A DNA stretch of 64,000 nt from the NCBI RefSeq assembly GCF_029892425.1, contig NZ_JARXWB010000010.1, positions 182,063-246,062 of the forward strand, read 5' to 3'. Position numbers and translations under genes: made by a program. Positions 8,394-17,912 of the stretch are shown here, piece by piece. The notes beneath the pieces were generated by a model. It saw nothing but the letters and a program-made list of their open reading frames with translations. It searched no databases and was not told the DNA's origin. Positions within the stretch are counted from its first letter, which is position 1. Every line of letters begins with the position of its first letter. This DNA is from Bradyrhizobium sp. BR13661. Its GTDB lineage: Bacteria; Pseudomonadota; Alphaproteobacteria; Rhizobiales; Xanthobacteraceae.

Positions 8394-9264
8394 CGCCCCG
8401 CAAAGCCGCTTCTACGAATCGCACGGCCTGCGGCTGCATTATGCCGATTGGGGCAACGCGGACGCACCACCGCTGATCCTGGTCCATGGCGGCCGCGATC
8501 ATTGCCGGAGCTGGGACGCCATCGCCCGCTCGCTGCAACCACATTTTCATGTGATCGCACCCGACCTGCGCGGCCACGGCGATTCCGACTGGACCAAAGG
8601 CGGCAGCTACGCACTGACCGAATACGTCTACGATCTCGCCCAGCTCGTTCGCAGCATCGCAGCGTCTGACGTGACGCTCATCGGCCATTCCATGGGCGGC
8701 ATGGTGAGCCTGATCTTTTCGGGGGCGTTCCCGGAACTGGTCTCGAAGCTCGTCGTGCTCGACGGCGTGACGATGCTGCCGGATTCACCGAAGCCTCCGG
8801 TGCACGAGCGTATCAGCAGATGGGTCGGCCAGCTCGACAGGCTGCACGACCGCACGCCGCGCCGCTATGCAACCATCGAGGATGCAGCTGCGCAGATGGT
8901 GCCTCACAACAAGCGCCTCTCCCGCGACCTCGCGCTGCATCTTGCAACGCATGGCGCACGCCGGAACGCGGACGGCACCTATAGCTGGAAGTTCGATCCC
9001 TATCAGCGCGCCTCCGCGCCGCACCGGCTCTGGCCGGACGACCACGTCGCGTTGTGGTCACGCATCGCCTGCCCGACGCTGCTGCTCAATGCCGGCGAAA
9101 GCTTTCTGGCGGGCGCGCGCACCGCAGGTCTCGAGCGTTATTTCCAGCAGGCTCGCATCGAGACCATCGCCGGTGCCGGGCACTGGCTGCAACATGACAA
9201 GCCTGAGGAGGTGCTGGGTGAGATCCGGCGGTTTTTGGGCGTAGCCGAGGATAGGGACGCCTAG
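8386..9264 (+). CDS. Alpha/beta hydrolase
   Basis: 292 residues. Alpha/beta hydrolase fold: oxyanion HGG in LILVHGGRDH, LRGHGDSDW, nucleophile elbow GHSMGG with Ser102, and C-terminal His266 in GAGHWLQHDKPEEV. A cap domain lies between (about 125-225). The start is the ATG overlapping the end of the LysE gene. No secretion signal is seen, so it is probably cytoplasmic. Substrate unknown; co-translation with an exporter suggests a small ester or amide linked to the exported compound, but this is only inference. It converges with ispE, overlapping it by four bases. Confidence 0.88.
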   Translation: MASAPQSRFYESHGLRLHYADWGNADAPPLILVHGGRDHCRSWDAIARSLQPHFHVIAPDLRGHGDSDWTKGGSYALTEYVYDLAQLVRSIAASDVTLIGHSMGGMVSLIFSGAFPELVSKLVVLDGVTMLPDSPKPPVHERISRWVGQLDRLHDRTPRRYATIEDAAAQMVPHNKRLSRDLALHLATHGARRNADGTYSWKFDPYQRASAPHRLWPDDHVALWSRIACPTLLLNAGESFLAGARTAGLERYFQQARIETIAGAGHWLQHDKPEEVLGEIRRFLGVAEDRDA

Positions 9265-10145
9265 CTCAAAGTCCCCGCATGCACCCACCAGCCGGGGTGA
9301 TCCTTGCGGATCTTTTCGGCAGCGGCGTGCGCGTCTGTTGCCGCGCCATAGATCGCAAAGCAGGTCGCGCCCGAGCCGGACATCCGCGCCAGCCTGACGC
9401 CGGCGGAAGAGCGCAAAGCTCGCAGCACGTCGCCAATCACGGGTTCGATCCGCATCGCGGGAGCCTCAAGGTCGTTGGCAACGGTTTCGAGAACCTCGAC
9501 CCAGTCGGCAATCGATCCACCCGCCTCCGGCCAGGCCGGAGCTTCGAGCACGTCGGTCGCGCCGACCAGAAGCTCGCCGTTGCGCAGGCCCAGCGCCTGG
9601 AACACGTCCTTGGTCGCGACCGGCACGCGCGGATTGACCATCACGCAGGGCATGCTCGGCAGCGCCAGCGGCAGCAATTGCTCGCCGACGCCGGTCATGT
9701 CGCAGGCGTGCGAGAGCAGGCACACCGGCACATCGGCGCCGGTCGCGAGTGCGACCTTCTGCAAACGGGGATCATCGAGCGACAGATTGTTGAGACGCGC
9801 CAGCAGGCGCAACGCCGCCGCAGCATCGGCCGAACCGCCGCCGATGCCGGCTGCGACCGGCAGCACCTTGTCGAGCGCGAAGGCGCCGAGCTTCAAATTC
9901 GGCACCGCTTCGCCCAGGAGCTTCGCAGCCTTGAACACGAGATTGTCCGACATCTCGCCGCAGGCTGCCGCGAGCGGCCCCGTGGTCGCAAGGCGGAGCT
10001 CGCCACCGGGCTCCAGCGTGAGCCGGTCGGCACAGTCGGCGAACGCAACCACGCTTTCGAGATCATGATAGCCGTCGGCACGACGGCCGATCACGCGAAG
10101 GCTTAAGTTGACCTTCGCGCGCCCTTCTTCAATCAACGCCGGCAT
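9261..10145 (-). CDS. ispE: 4-diphosphocytidyl-2-C-methyl-D-erythritol kinase
   Basis: 294 residues, GHMP kinase. The N-terminus EEGRAKVNLSLRVIGRRADGYH includes Lys11, the ATP loop PVAAGIGGGSADAA is at 96-109, and the catalytic Asp is in TGADVPVC (about 138). It phosphorylates the 2-hydroxyl of CDP-ME in the MEP isoprenoid pathway, which feeds precursors to polyprenyl synthases such as the one at 4545. It lies downstream of the TPR gene on the same strand, separated by a palindromic repeat. Confidence 0.96.
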   Translation of the reverse strand: MPALIEEGRAKVNLSLRVIGRRADGYHDLESVVAFADCADRLTLEPGGELRLATTGPLAAACGEMSDNLVFKAAKLLGEAVPNLKLGAFALDKVLPVAAGIGGGSADAAAALRLLARLNNLSLDDPRLQKVALATGADVPVCLLSHACDMTGVGEQLLPLALPSMPCVMVNPRVPVATKDVFQALGLRNGELLVGATDVLEAPAWPEAGGSIADWVEVLETVANDLEAPAMRIEPVIGDVLRALRSSAGVRLARMSGSGATCFAIYGAATDAHAAAEKIRKDHPGWWVHAGTLS

Positions 10146-10180
10146 CGGCGATACGCCCCCAGTTACTTACTTTGTCGTGC

Positions 10181-10226
10181 GCATGACCTTGGTCGGAAAA
10201 CCGCTCCACACTTTTCCGGATCATGC
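10181..10226. repeat. GCATGA-type palindromic element
   Basis: 46-bp imperfect palindrome: GCATGA ... CGGAAAA - CCGCTCCACAC - TTTTCCG ... TCATGC. I recall near-identical elements being very abundant between genes in Bradyrhizobium and other Rhizobiales. It lies between the TPR gene stop and ispE and could form a hairpin in the shared transcript. Confidence 0.8.
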
Positions 10227-10229
10227 GGC

Positions 10230-12026
10230 CTAGCCGCCCTTGTCGTCGTCCTTCTTCTTATCCGCCTGCGCGGCCGAAGAGTTCGAGTTGTCATCGATCA
10301 TGCCGTTGGCGATCTTGGCTTCGATCTTCGGCAGATCGTCCGGCTCTGGCTTGAGATCACGGGCATGGGCCCACTGGAACTTGGCTTCCAGCGTGCGGCC
10401 GACGCGCCAATAGGCGTCGCCGAGATGGTCGTTGATGGTGGGATCCTCAGGCTTCAGGTCGATCGCACGCTCGAGGTTCTTCACCGCCTCTTCGTAATTG
10501 CCGATGCGGTAATAGGCCCAGCCGAGGGAGTCGACGATGTAGCCGTCGTCGGGACGCTGCTCGACGGCGCGCTTGATCATCTTCATGCCTTCGTCGAGGT
10601 TCACGCCCTGGTCGATCCAGGAATAGCCGAGATAGTTCAGGACATGCGGCTGGTCGGGCTGCAACTCGAGCGCCTTCTTCATGTCGGCTTCGGCCTTGCC
10701 CCACTGCTTGGAGCGCTCCTCGCAGATGCCGCGGTAGTAGTACCAGACGCTGTTGGCCTTGTCGTTTCCTGCAGGCAGCACGCTGATGCCTTGCGAATAG
10801 GTCGCACCGCAATCGGAGAACTTCTTGCGGCCGCGCTCGAGATTACCGAGCGCCATGATGGCTTCGATGTCCTTGGAGTCTTCGGAAATCACGCCCTTGA
10901 GGATCTTGATGGCCTCGTCGCCGCGGTCGGCGGAATCCAGGTCAATGGCAAGCTGGATCTGCGCATTGCGCTTGAGGGGCGAGGAAGACGGGACGCGCTC
11001 GTAAATCTTGATCGCCATCTGCGGCCGCTTCACCGATTCGTAGAGATCGGCGAGCGAGAGCAGCGCCAGCGGATGGCTGGGCTGCAGATAGAGCGCGAGC
11101 TGGAGATACACCAGCGCAAGATCCTCGCCTCCGCGGCGGGTCAGCGTGGCGCCGATGCCGTAGAGCGCCTCGGCCGCGCCGGCCTGCGCGGAATCGACCA
11201 GCGACGGCATCTTCTTGCCGGCCTTGGTCTCACGCAGACCTTCCACGATCAAAGGATGGCGGGCGAGCTTCTTGTCGAAGGCTTCATAGATCGCCGTCGC
11301 CGAGGCCGCGTCCTTGTTGCGCGACAGCCAGCGCGCATAGGCCTCGCTGACGCGCAGCATGGAATCGTCGAGCTTGTAGGCGCGCTCGAAGCGGACGCCC
11401 GCATCCTTCTCCTTGCCGGCGTTCTCGAGAATCATGCCGGCGTGCAGGTCCTTGAACAGCGGATACCATTCCGGACCCGCCAGCTTGTCGATGGTCGCAA
11501 CCGCGCCCTTGGCATCGCCCGCACCATAGGCGGCCCAGCCGGACAGCAGCGTGGCGACGAGATCGGTGATCGGGCCGCGGATCGACTGGTTGATGTTGCT
11601 CTGCGCGCTCGGATATTTCTTCAGCTTCAGGTCATGGACGCCGACGACGAGGCGCGCGACGCGATTGGTCTTGTCGATGGCGAGGATGCGCTCGGCGAGC
11701 TTGACCGCTTCCTCGATGTCACCGTCGTCGACCGAGGAAATGAAGGCGCGGTCGAGCAGCTCGTTGTTCTTGGGGTCGCTCCGCAGCGCGGAGCGGTAGA
11801 AAGCGGCGGCGGAGGTCGCGTCGCGCTCGACGCTGGCGTGACGGGCGGCGAGATAGCTGCCGGCGGTGGTGAGCGACTTCAGATCGTTTCGGGTCGGAAA
11901 CTGCGCCGCCGTGTCGGCCGGATGGTCCGGCGTCTGCGCCAGCACCGCGCCGGGGACCGCCACGATCGCGGAGCCGGCAAGGGCGATGGCAGCAGCAGTC
12001 CAGCGGTTGAAACGATTTGAAAACAT
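10230..12026 (-). CDS. Exported tetratricopeptide-repeat protein
   Basis: 598 residues. It starts MFSNRFNRWTAAAIALAGSA with a Sec signal peptide ending near AVLAQ, so it is probably periplasmic. At least ten TPR-like helix pairs follow; clear ones read LNYLGYSWIDQGVNLDEGMK, DSLGWAYYRIGNYEEAVKNL and NDHLGDAYWRVGRTLEAKFQ. The C-terminus is polar and lysine/aspartate-rich. TPRs are protein-binding scaffolds; no enzyme motif is seen. The start at 12026 is chosen because the signal peptide begins there, although the frame is open another 58 codons. It probably precedes ispE in one transcript. Confidence 0.88.
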   Translation of the reverse strand: MFSNRFNRWTAAAIALAGSAIVAVPGAVLAQTPDHPADTAAQFPTRNDLKSLTTAGSYLAARHASVERDATSAAAFYRSALRSDPKNNELLDRAFISSVDDGDIEEAVKLAERILAIDKTNRVARLVVGVHDLKLKKYPSAQSNINQSIRGPITDLVATLLSGWAAYGAGDAKGAVATIDKLAGPEWYPLFKDLHAGMILENAGKEKDAGVRFERAYKLDDSMLRVSEAYARWLSRNKDAASATAIYEAFDKKLARHPLIVEGLRETKAGKKMPSLVDSAQAGAAEALYGIGATLTRRGGEDLALVYLQLALYLQPSHPLALLSLADLYESVKRPQMAIKIYERVPSSSPLKRNAQIQLAIDLDSADRGDEAIKILKGVISEDSKDIEAIMALGNLERGRKKFSDCGATYSQGISVLPAGNDKANSVWYYYRGICEERSKQWGKAEADMKKALELQPDQPHVLNYLGYSWIDQGVNLDEGMKMIKRAVEQRPDDGYIVDSLGWAYYRIGNYEEAVKNLERAIDLKPEDPTINDHLGDAYWRVGRTLEAKFQWAHARDLKPEPDDLPKIEAKIANGMIDDNSNSSAAQADKKKDDDKGG

Positions 12027-12342
12027 CAGGGCTCGCCTTGAGTTGGTAGTGCCTGGGTTTGAAGCAAAAGGCCGTCTCGCGCGCGAACGCGGCCGGCGAC
12101 ATCGGACCCGGAACCGTCGGGTCCGGACAATGCCGCTTTTGGCGCTTAACCGCAAGGATTCGGACCGGACGATCCCCTCCGCACGCCCCAAATCGGCCAA
12201 GAGAGCCCCAAGACCCCGCTACTATGGCCTTATCGTGACCGATGGCCCCCGTGATGCTCCCGGGGGCACCTGTTGTGCTCCCGTTCTCACGCGAACGTGC
12301 GCTCCATCACCCTTCGGACCTGTTTGGTCGCCTGGCGCGCCC
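12027..12342. other. Intergenic region between TPR gene and ETF-QO gene
   Basis: 316 bp without a convincing gene. It holds the promoter region of the TPR gene and the end of the ETF-QO transcript. A 7-bp stem, GCCCCCG/CGGGGGC (12245-12251 and 12261-12267), could mark the end of the ETF-QO transcript, but no T-run follows. Confidence 0.5.
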
Positions 12343-14004
12343 TTACATCGCCTCGTAGTTCGGACCGCCGCCGCCCTCTGGTGGAACCCAGATGATGTTG
12401 CCGTTGGGGTCCTTCACGTCGCAGGTTTTGCAGTGGACGCAGTTCTGGGCGTTGATCTGGTAGCGCGGCGCCGCGCCTTCCTCGACCCACTCATAGACGC
12501 CGGCCGGGCAATAGCGGTTTGAGGGACCGGCGAAGACATCATGCTCGGACATCTTCTGCAGGTTCATGTCGGCGACCCTGAGATGGATCGGCTGATCCTC
12601 CTCATGGTTGGTGTTGGACAGGAACACCGAGGACAGCTTGTCGAACGAGATCTTGCCGTCCGGCTTCGGATAGTTCTTGGGCGCATGCTGCTTGGCCGGA
12701 TCGAGCGTCGAGCGATCGGGCTTGGCATGCGACTGCGTGCCGAACAGCGAGGTGCCGAACAGCGTGTTGCACCACATGTCGAAGATGCCGAGCCCAGCGC
12801 CGATAAAGGTGCCGAACTTGGACAGCAGCGGTTTGGCGTTACGGACCGGATAGAGGTCCTTGCCGACCGCCGAATCGCGCCATGCGTTCTCGTATTCGAT
12901 GAGCTCGTCATTGGCGCGGCCGGCACCGAGTGCCGAAGCAACATGCTCGGCCGCGAGCATGCCGGTGCCCATCGCATTGTGTACGCCCTTGATGCGCGGA
13001 ACGTTGACGAAGCCCGCCGCGCAGCCGATCAGTGCGCCGCCGGGGAAGCTGAGCTTCGGCACCGACTGGTAGCCGCCTTCGGTGATGGCGCGTGCGCCAT
13101 AAGCCAGCCGCTTGCCGCCTTCGAGTGTCGCGCGCACCGCAGGGTGATTCTTGACGCGCTGGAATTCGTCGAACGGCGAGAGATAAGGATCGATGTAGTT
13201 GAGGTGGACGACGAAGCCGATTGATACCAGGTTCTCGTCATAGTGATAAAAGAACAGACCACCACCAGTGTTGTTGTTGAGCGGCCAGCCGACGGCGTGC
13301 TGCACCAGACCCTTCTGGTGCTTGGCCGGATCAATCTGCCAGACTTCCTTGAGGCCGATGCCGAATTTCGGCGGTTCGCTCTTGGCGTCGAGGGCGTATT
13401 TCGCGATCAACTGCTTGGACAGGCTACCGCGCGCGCCTTCGGCAAACAGCGTGTACTTGCCGAGCAATTCCATGCCGCGGGTAAAGGAGTCCTTCGGCTT
13501 GCCGTCCCTGCCGATGCCCATGTCGCCGGTGGCAATTCCGCGCACCGCGCCGTTGTCGTCATAGAGAACTTCGGCTGCGGCAAAACCCGGATAGATCTCG
13601 ACACCGAGCGCTTCCGCCTTGCGCGCCAGCCAGCGGCAGACGTTGCCGAGCGAGCCGATGTAGCAGTGATGATTGTTCATCAAGGGCGGCATCAGGAAGT
13701 TCGGGATCTTGAATGAGCCCGTCTCGGTGAACCAGAAGAAGCGGTCGTCCTTCACCTGGGTCTTGAGCGTGCAATCCGAATCCTCGCGCCAATCCGGGAT
13801 CAGCTTGTCGAGCCCGGCCGGATCGATCACGGCGCCGGAGAGGATGTGCGCACCGACCTCGGAGCCCTTCTCCACCACGACGACGTTGAGATCGGCGTTG
13901 AGCTGCTTCAGCCGGATCGCCGCAGCCAGGCCCGAGGGGCCGGCGCCGACGATGACGACGTCGAATTCCATGGATTCGCGCGGGGGAAGTTCTTCGGTGC
14001 TCAT
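12343..14004 (-). CDS. Electron transfer flavoprotein-ubiquinone oxidoreductase
   Basis: 553 residues, close to the mitochondrial and bacterial ETF-QO length. FAD site VVIVGAGPSGLAAAIRLKQ at about 16-34; the ubiquinone-binding region reads GGYQSVPKLSFPGGALIGC. The C-terminal 4Fe-4S cluster has all four cysteines: Cys499 (YCPAG) and Cys522, 525 and 528 (CVHCKTC). It passes electrons from ETF, reduced by acyl-CoA dehydrogenases, to the quinone pool at the inner membrane. The gene is monocistronic here and divergent from the DNA glycosylase gene. Confidence 0.96.
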   Translation of the reverse strand: MSTEELPPRESMEFDVVIVGAGPSGLAAAIRLKQLNADLNVVVVEKGSEVGAHILSGAVIDPAGLDKLIPDWREDSDCTLKTQVKDDRFFWFTETGSFKIPNFLMPPLMNNHHCYIGSLGNVCRWLARKAEALGVEIYPGFAAAEVLYDDNGAVRGIATGDMGIGRDGKPKDSFTRGMELLGKYTLFAEGARGSLSKQLIAKYALDAKSEPPKFGIGLKEVWQIDPAKHQKGLVQHAVGWPLNNNTGGGLFFYHYDENLVSIGFVVHLNYIDPYLSPFDEFQRVKNHPAVRATLEGGKRLAYGARAITEGGYQSVPKLSFPGGALIGCAAGFVNVPRIKGVHNAMGTGMLAAEHVASALGAGRANDELIEYENAWRDSAVGKDLYPVRNAKPLLSKFGTFIGAGLGIFDMWCNTLFGTSLFGTQSHAKPDRSTLDPAKQHAPKNYPKPDGKISFDKLSSVFLSNTNHEEDQPIHLRVADMNLQKMSEHDVFAGPSNRYCPAGVYEWVEEGAAPRYQINAQNCVHCKTCDVKDPNGNIIWVPPEGGGGPNYEAM

Positions 14005-14140
14005 CTGATCTCAGCCCTTGAGACGGTTCCTTGTCATTTGCGCCCCCTTGTTTCCGATTTTTCCGGGTAGGACAACCACGGAAATGCGTTCCGCTGGGAT
14101 GCAAGGCGCCTTAAGATGAACTAATAGTCTGACTTTCCAA

Positions 14141-14947
14141 ATGATCCTCGAGCCCGCACCCACCGTCCGAGAGCTTCTCGCCTTCTATCTGGAGGCCGGG
14201 GTCGACTGCGCGCTCGCCGAGGAACCGGTCGACCGCCTGGCGGAATTAGATGCCCCGCCGCCGGCCCCGCGCGCGGCGCCGCCGGTCGAGGCACCGCGGG
14301 CTGTCGCCGCGCCCGCGGTGATGCGCGGCGAAGCAGCACCCGCACCCGACATCGCGATCGCCTCGGCGCGCGAGGCCGCGCGCACGGCGCCGACGCTCGA
14401 GGCCCTGCGCGAGCTGATGCAAAACTTCGAGGGCTGCGCGCTCAAGCACACCGCGACGCGGCTGGTGTTCGCCGATGGCAATCCGCAGGCGCGCATCATG
14501 TTCGTCGGCGAGGCACCGGGCCGTGACGAAGACATCGAGGGTCTGCCGTTTGTGGGCCGTAGCGGCAAGCTTCTCGACCTGATGATCGGCGCGATCGGAC
14601 TCAACCGTACCACGGCCTATATCACCAACGTCATTCCGTGGCGGCCGCCAGGCAACCGCACGCCGACGCCGCAGGAGACGCAGATCTGCCTGCCTTTCAT
14701 CCAGCGCCATATCGAGCTGGTGAATCCCGACGTGCTGGTGACGCTGGGCAATCCCTCGACGCAGACACTGCTCTCGACCCGCGAGGGCATCATGCGCACG
14801 CGCGGGCGCTGGTTCGCGTACGAGACAGGCACCCGCACCATCCGCGCGCTGCCGACCTTCCACCCGGCCTATCTGTTGCGTTCGCCGTCCTACAAACGGC
14901 TGGCCTGGCAGGATCTGCGGTCGATCGCGAAGGCGCTGGCGGGTTAG
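14141..14947 (+). CDS. Uracil-DNA glycosylase, family 4-like, with reduced Fe-S ligands
   Basis: 268 residues. Motif 1 GEAPGRDED (123-131), PFVGRSGKLLD, then TNVIPWRPPGNR and the C-terminal motif HPAYLLR (241-247) place it in the family 4/5 uracil-DNA glycosylase group, which excises uracil from DNA. About 80 proline/alanine-rich residues precede the domain. Of the four cysteines that bind 4Fe-4S in family 4, only two seem to remain (Cys99 and Cys183); the partner near residue 96 is Phe and the one before RPP is Trp167. It may fold without a cluster. Divergent from the ETF-QO gene. Confidence 0.88.
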   Translation: MILEPAPTVRELLAFYLEAGVDCALAEEPVDRLAELDAPPPAPRAAPPVEAPRAVAAPAVMRGEAAPAPDIAIASAREAARTAPTLEALRELMQNFEGCALKHTATRLVFADGNPQARIMFVGEAPGRDEDIEGLPFVGRSGKLLDLMIGAIGLNRTTAYITNVIPWRPPGNRTPTPQETQICLPFIQRHIELVNPDVLVTLGNPSTQTLLSTREGIMRTRGRWFAYETGTRTIRALPTFHPAYLLRSPSYKRLAWQDLRSIAKALAG

Positions 14948-14960
14948 CGAGTTCTCCCGC

Positions 14961-16469
14961 TCACGCCCCCTTCGGCCGCACGATCGCCCAGCCGATGCGC
15001 AGCAATCCCTGGCGGCCATTGACCGGCCATTCGAAGGCACGCGGGACTTCCGGCACGATGCCGGGGAAGCGCGCGAGGATGTCGGGCGGCGGCGTGCCGG
15101 CGGTGTCCGAGGCGCGCCAGACCACCACGCCGCCGCTCTCGCTGAATTTGGCCTGCGACATCCACGGCGTGCGCGCAGGATTGGCATCAATGAAGAGATG
15201 CGGCCGGCCGGAATGCAGCGCGATCAGGCTCGCAAGCTGCGTCTCGCCGGCGACGGCGCGCAGGCGATGGTTGGTGCGGCGGGCAAAGCTCTCGTCGAAG
15301 AAATCCGAGATCGCGTGCGCCGGCATCGAGGTCGCAATCTCGCCGGTGCCGGTCCAGGGCATGAACAGAACGGCCAGCACCACGCCGGCCGCAGGCGCCA
15401 CGACAGCCGCAGCCCACACTGTGCGCAACATGCGTGCGCGGCGCATCGCAATGAGATCGCCGGCCACCACGACCATGGCAAGACCTGACATGATCAGCAC
15501 GACACCCGCGCCGCCAACGACGGCCTCAAACCCGAACAGTCCGGAGATCAGGACCGCGCCGAGTGCCGGCGCCAGCGCGAAGAAATAGACGAAGTTGCGC
15601 GCGAGCGGTTCGACTGGCGGCCGGTAGATGATCGGCGCCTCCTCGCTCTTGCCGGCGAACAGGGGTGTGTTGAGGAAGGTCAGCACCGGAACTGCGATGG
15701 CACCGAGGACGAGCCCGCCGAGCAGCCAGGCGGCGTGGATCGCGCGGGCACTGAGGTCGGCCACTTGAGGCAAGGCCGGCAGCGCAATTGTCTCGGCGCG
15801 CATCAGCCAGATGGCGTAAGGCAGCGCCAGCACGGCGACGACGACGAGCGCGAACAGCGGATCGAGCGCGCGCAAGGTCCGGCGGCCGCCGGCAGTCGAG
15901 AGCGCAAAGATCACGAGCAGCGCGAGCAGGAAGATCGCAGCCGGCGTGGTCAGGAGCAGAAGGCCAGCCTCGATCGACCAGGCAAACCACGCATTGCCGC
16001 GGCGCTGGCCGATGATCTGCCAGGAATGCAGCAGCAACAGCGCCCAGAGCGGCCGCGCCAGCACGAGGGGGCCGAAGTCGAGCGCCGACGAGGAGAAGGC
16101 GAGCATCGTCATGGTCAGAAGTACGGCGAGCACCGCCTGCTGGGTGCCGACCACGGCGCGGGCGAGGTGATAGAGCGTGATGAAGGTGGCGATCTCGCAG
16201 AGCTCGGCGAGGACGTAGACGCCGAACACGTGACCGCCAACGGCGCGGTAGGCGATGTCTCCGAGCCAGGCCGACAGCGGCGGGCCGAGATCGGTGCCGA
16301 CCTGGTATTCCCTGCCGAAGGCCAGCAGGGTCGCGAGGCTGCCGGGCGGGCTGCGGTAGAACAGCAGCGCCACCAGCAGCCACATCGCCGCCTGGAGCAG
16401 CACGGCAATCCAGACGATCAGCCGCGGCCGGGCGCGAATGAGCTCGATGACCAGGGAAGTAAACCGCAT
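14961..16469 (-). CDS. GT39-type multispanning membrane glycosyltransferase
   Basis: 502 residues with roughly ten hydrophobic segments and a C-terminal soluble domain of about 130 residues. The first luminal loop reads EYQVGTDLGPPLSAWLGDIAYR, the position where PMT/ArnT enzymes carry their acidic catalytic motif, so a lipid-linked sugar transferase of the GT39/PMT_2 kind is likely. Donor and acceptor are unknown. The ATG at 16469 is chosen over a TTG eight codons upstream because the first membrane helix follows directly; neither has a strong RBS. It converges with the glycosylase gene. Confidence 0.78.
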   Translation of the reverse strand: MRFTSLVIELIRARPRLIVWIAVLLQAAMWLLVALLFYRSPPGSLATLLAFGREYQVGTDLGPPLSAWLGDIAYRAVGGHVFGVYVLAELCEIATFITLYHLARAVVGTQQAVLAVLLTMTMLAFSSSALDFGPLVLARPLWALLLLHSWQIIGQRRGNAWFAWSIEAGLLLLTTPAAIFLLALLVIFALSTAGGRRTLRALDPLFALVVVAVLALPYAIWLMRAETIALPALPQVADLSARAIHAAWLLGGLVLGAIAVPVLTFLNTPLFAGKSEEAPIIYRPPVEPLARNFVYFFALAPALGAVLISGLFGFEAVVGGAGVVLIMSGLAMVVVAGDLIAMRRARMLRTVWAAAVVAPAAGVVLAVLFMPWTGTGEIATSMPAHAISDFFDESFARRTNHRLRAVAGETQLASLIALHSGRPHLFIDANPARTPWMSQAKFSESGGVVVWRASDTAGTPPPDILARFPGIVPEVPRAFEWPVNGRQGLLRIGWAIVRPKGA

Positions 16470-16568
16470 GCAACGCCCGCAAGATGCAGCCAACCCGTCC
16501 AGCCGGCCCTATTCGCTCAGGAGCTTTTTGATAAAGGGCGTCACGCGCCGTGGCAACGACAGTCTAGG

Positions 16569-17354
16569 CTAGAGGCCCGCTGACGCGTCGATTTCAACCG
16601 GCGTCGCGACCTGCGCCTCGACCTCGGCGACCTCGAACAAATCCCGCACCGGCTCGACCGTCCAGGGCATGTGCTTGGCACGGGCGGCGGCGACGGGGGC
16701 GAAGAAGCTGCGGTGGTGGACGGTGGGGCCGAGCCGGTCGAGCGCGTCGAGATGCTCGGGCACGCCATAGCCCTTGTGCTGCTCGAAGCCGTAACCCGGA
16801 CAATCCTGCGCCAGCGCGCACATCAGCCGGTCGCGCGTCACCTTGGCGACGATGGAGGCGGCCGCAATCGACAGCACGATGCCGTCGCCGCCGATCACGG
16901 CCTCGCAGTCGCAAGGCGTGTCGAGGCGATCGCGGCCGTCGACGAAGACGTGCTTCGGCGCCTCCGGCAGCGCCACCACGGCGCGCTTCAGCGCCCAGAG
17001 CGAAGCACGCAGGATGTTGTCGCGATCGATGCGCGCCGGCGAGGCGACGGCGACCGAGACCTGCGCAGTGGCGCAGATCCTGTCGAACAGTCTTTCGCGC
17101 TCTTCGGCGGTCAGCCGCTTGGAATCGTCGATGCCACGCGGAATGCGGTCGGGGTCGAGAATCACTGCAGCCGCCACGACGGGACCGGCGAGCGGGCCGC
17201 GGCCGGCCTCGTCGCAGCCCGCAACCGGCCAGATGCCGCGCTTGATCAGGGCACGCTCGCGGCGGAAGCTGGCCTTGGCCGGCGCGGCCGTCTTCGCAGC
17301 GGCCTTGTTCGGCGCGTCTTTGGCAGGCTTGTTGGCGGATTTGTCCCGAATCAT
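16569..17354 (-). CDS. rnhB: Ribonuclease HII
   Basis: 261 residues. The RNase HII signature GCDEAGRGPLAGPV supplies Asp48 and Glu49; a further acidic residue is in FVDGRD (Asp139), and ASIVAKVTRDRLM and GYGFEQHKGYG follow as expected. It cuts RNA in RNA-DNA hybrids and at single ribonucleotides in DNA. An N-terminal extension of about 35 residues rich in Lys and Ala is extra to the family core. The ATG at 17354 begins this basic region; the frame is open 12 codons further. Confidence 0.96.
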   Translation of the reverse strand: MIRDKSANKPAKDAPNKAAAKTAAPAKASFRRERALIKRGIWPVAGCDEAGRGPLAGPVVAAAVILDPDRIPRGIDDSKRLTAEERERLFDRICATAQVSVAVASPARIDRDNILRASLWALKRAVVALPEAPKHVFVDGRDRLDTPCDCEAVIGGDGIVLSIAAASIVAKVTRDRLMCALAQDCPGYGFEQHKGYGVPEHLDALDRLGPTVHHRSFFAPVAAARAKHMPWTVEPVRDLFEVAEVEAQVATPVEIDASAGL

Positions 17355-17432
17355 GGCCGGGATCGTGCGCAAGCATCCCAGCTCATGCAACCGGGAACCC
17401 AGCGCTATTCCCGTTATTCAGACGACCCGGTC

Positions 17433-17888
17433 CTAGTCTGCCAGATGCACCCGCCGGTCATCGCCGACCTCGATACCGGGCGCGACGACGACCTCCCAGG
17501 GATGGCCGTCGGGATCGGCAAAATAACCCGAATAGCCGCCGTAATCGGTCTCGTGTGCAGACTTCAGCAGCTTCGCGCCTTTGCCGAGCGCAAACGCCAG
17601 CACCGTGTCGACCTCCGCGCGCGAAGCGCAGTTCCAGGCGAGCGTGATGCCGCGGAAGGTCGCAGGCCTCGGCTGGTCCGGCAGCTTGGCATCCTCGGCG
17701 AGCTGGTCCCAGGGAAACAGGCCGAGTACCGGACCGCCGGTGTCGAAGAACGCAACGACCTCGCCGGTGGCCTTGAGCCGTCGCGAAAAGCCGAGTGCGT
17801 CGTAAAAGGCGATGCTGGCGCGGATATCGCGCACGCCCAGCGTGATCACGGTGAGCCGCGGTATCGGAGCAGGCAGTTCCTTACTCAT
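17433..17888 (-). CDS. VOC (glyoxalase/dioxygenase) superfamily protein
   Basis: 151 residues with paired beta-alpha-beta-beta-beta modules: PRLTVITLGVRDIRASIAFYDALGF at the start and YFADPDGHPWEVVVAPG at the end are the usual VOC ends. Members bind metals and serve as glyoxalases, dioxygenases or resistance proteins. Key His/Glu metal ligands cannot be assigned with confidence, so the activity is unknown. GAGGTG precedes the ATG at 17888; a GTG is one codon earlier. It follows the radical SAM gene by 24 bp and is probably co-transcribed. Confidence 0.85.
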   Translation of the reverse strand: MSKELPAPIPRLTVITLGVRDIRASIAFYDALGFSRRLKATGEVVAFFDTGGPVLGLFPWDQLAEDAKLPDQPRPATFRGITLAWNCASRAEVDTVLAFALGKGAKLLKSAHETDYGGYSGYFADPDGHPWEVVVAPGIEVGDDRRVHLAD

Positions 17889-17912
17889 CACACACCTCGT
17901 TCGCTCCGCGCC

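Noticed and set aside
10365..12020. 551-codon plus-strand frame opposite the TPR gene
   Set aside because: Antisense shadow in GC-rich DNA; the TPR protein on the other strand has clear repeats and a signal peptide.
12245..12267. GC hairpin as a terminator of the ETF-QO gene
   Set aside because: Seven-bp stem without a T-run, so it is mentioned only within the intergenic description.
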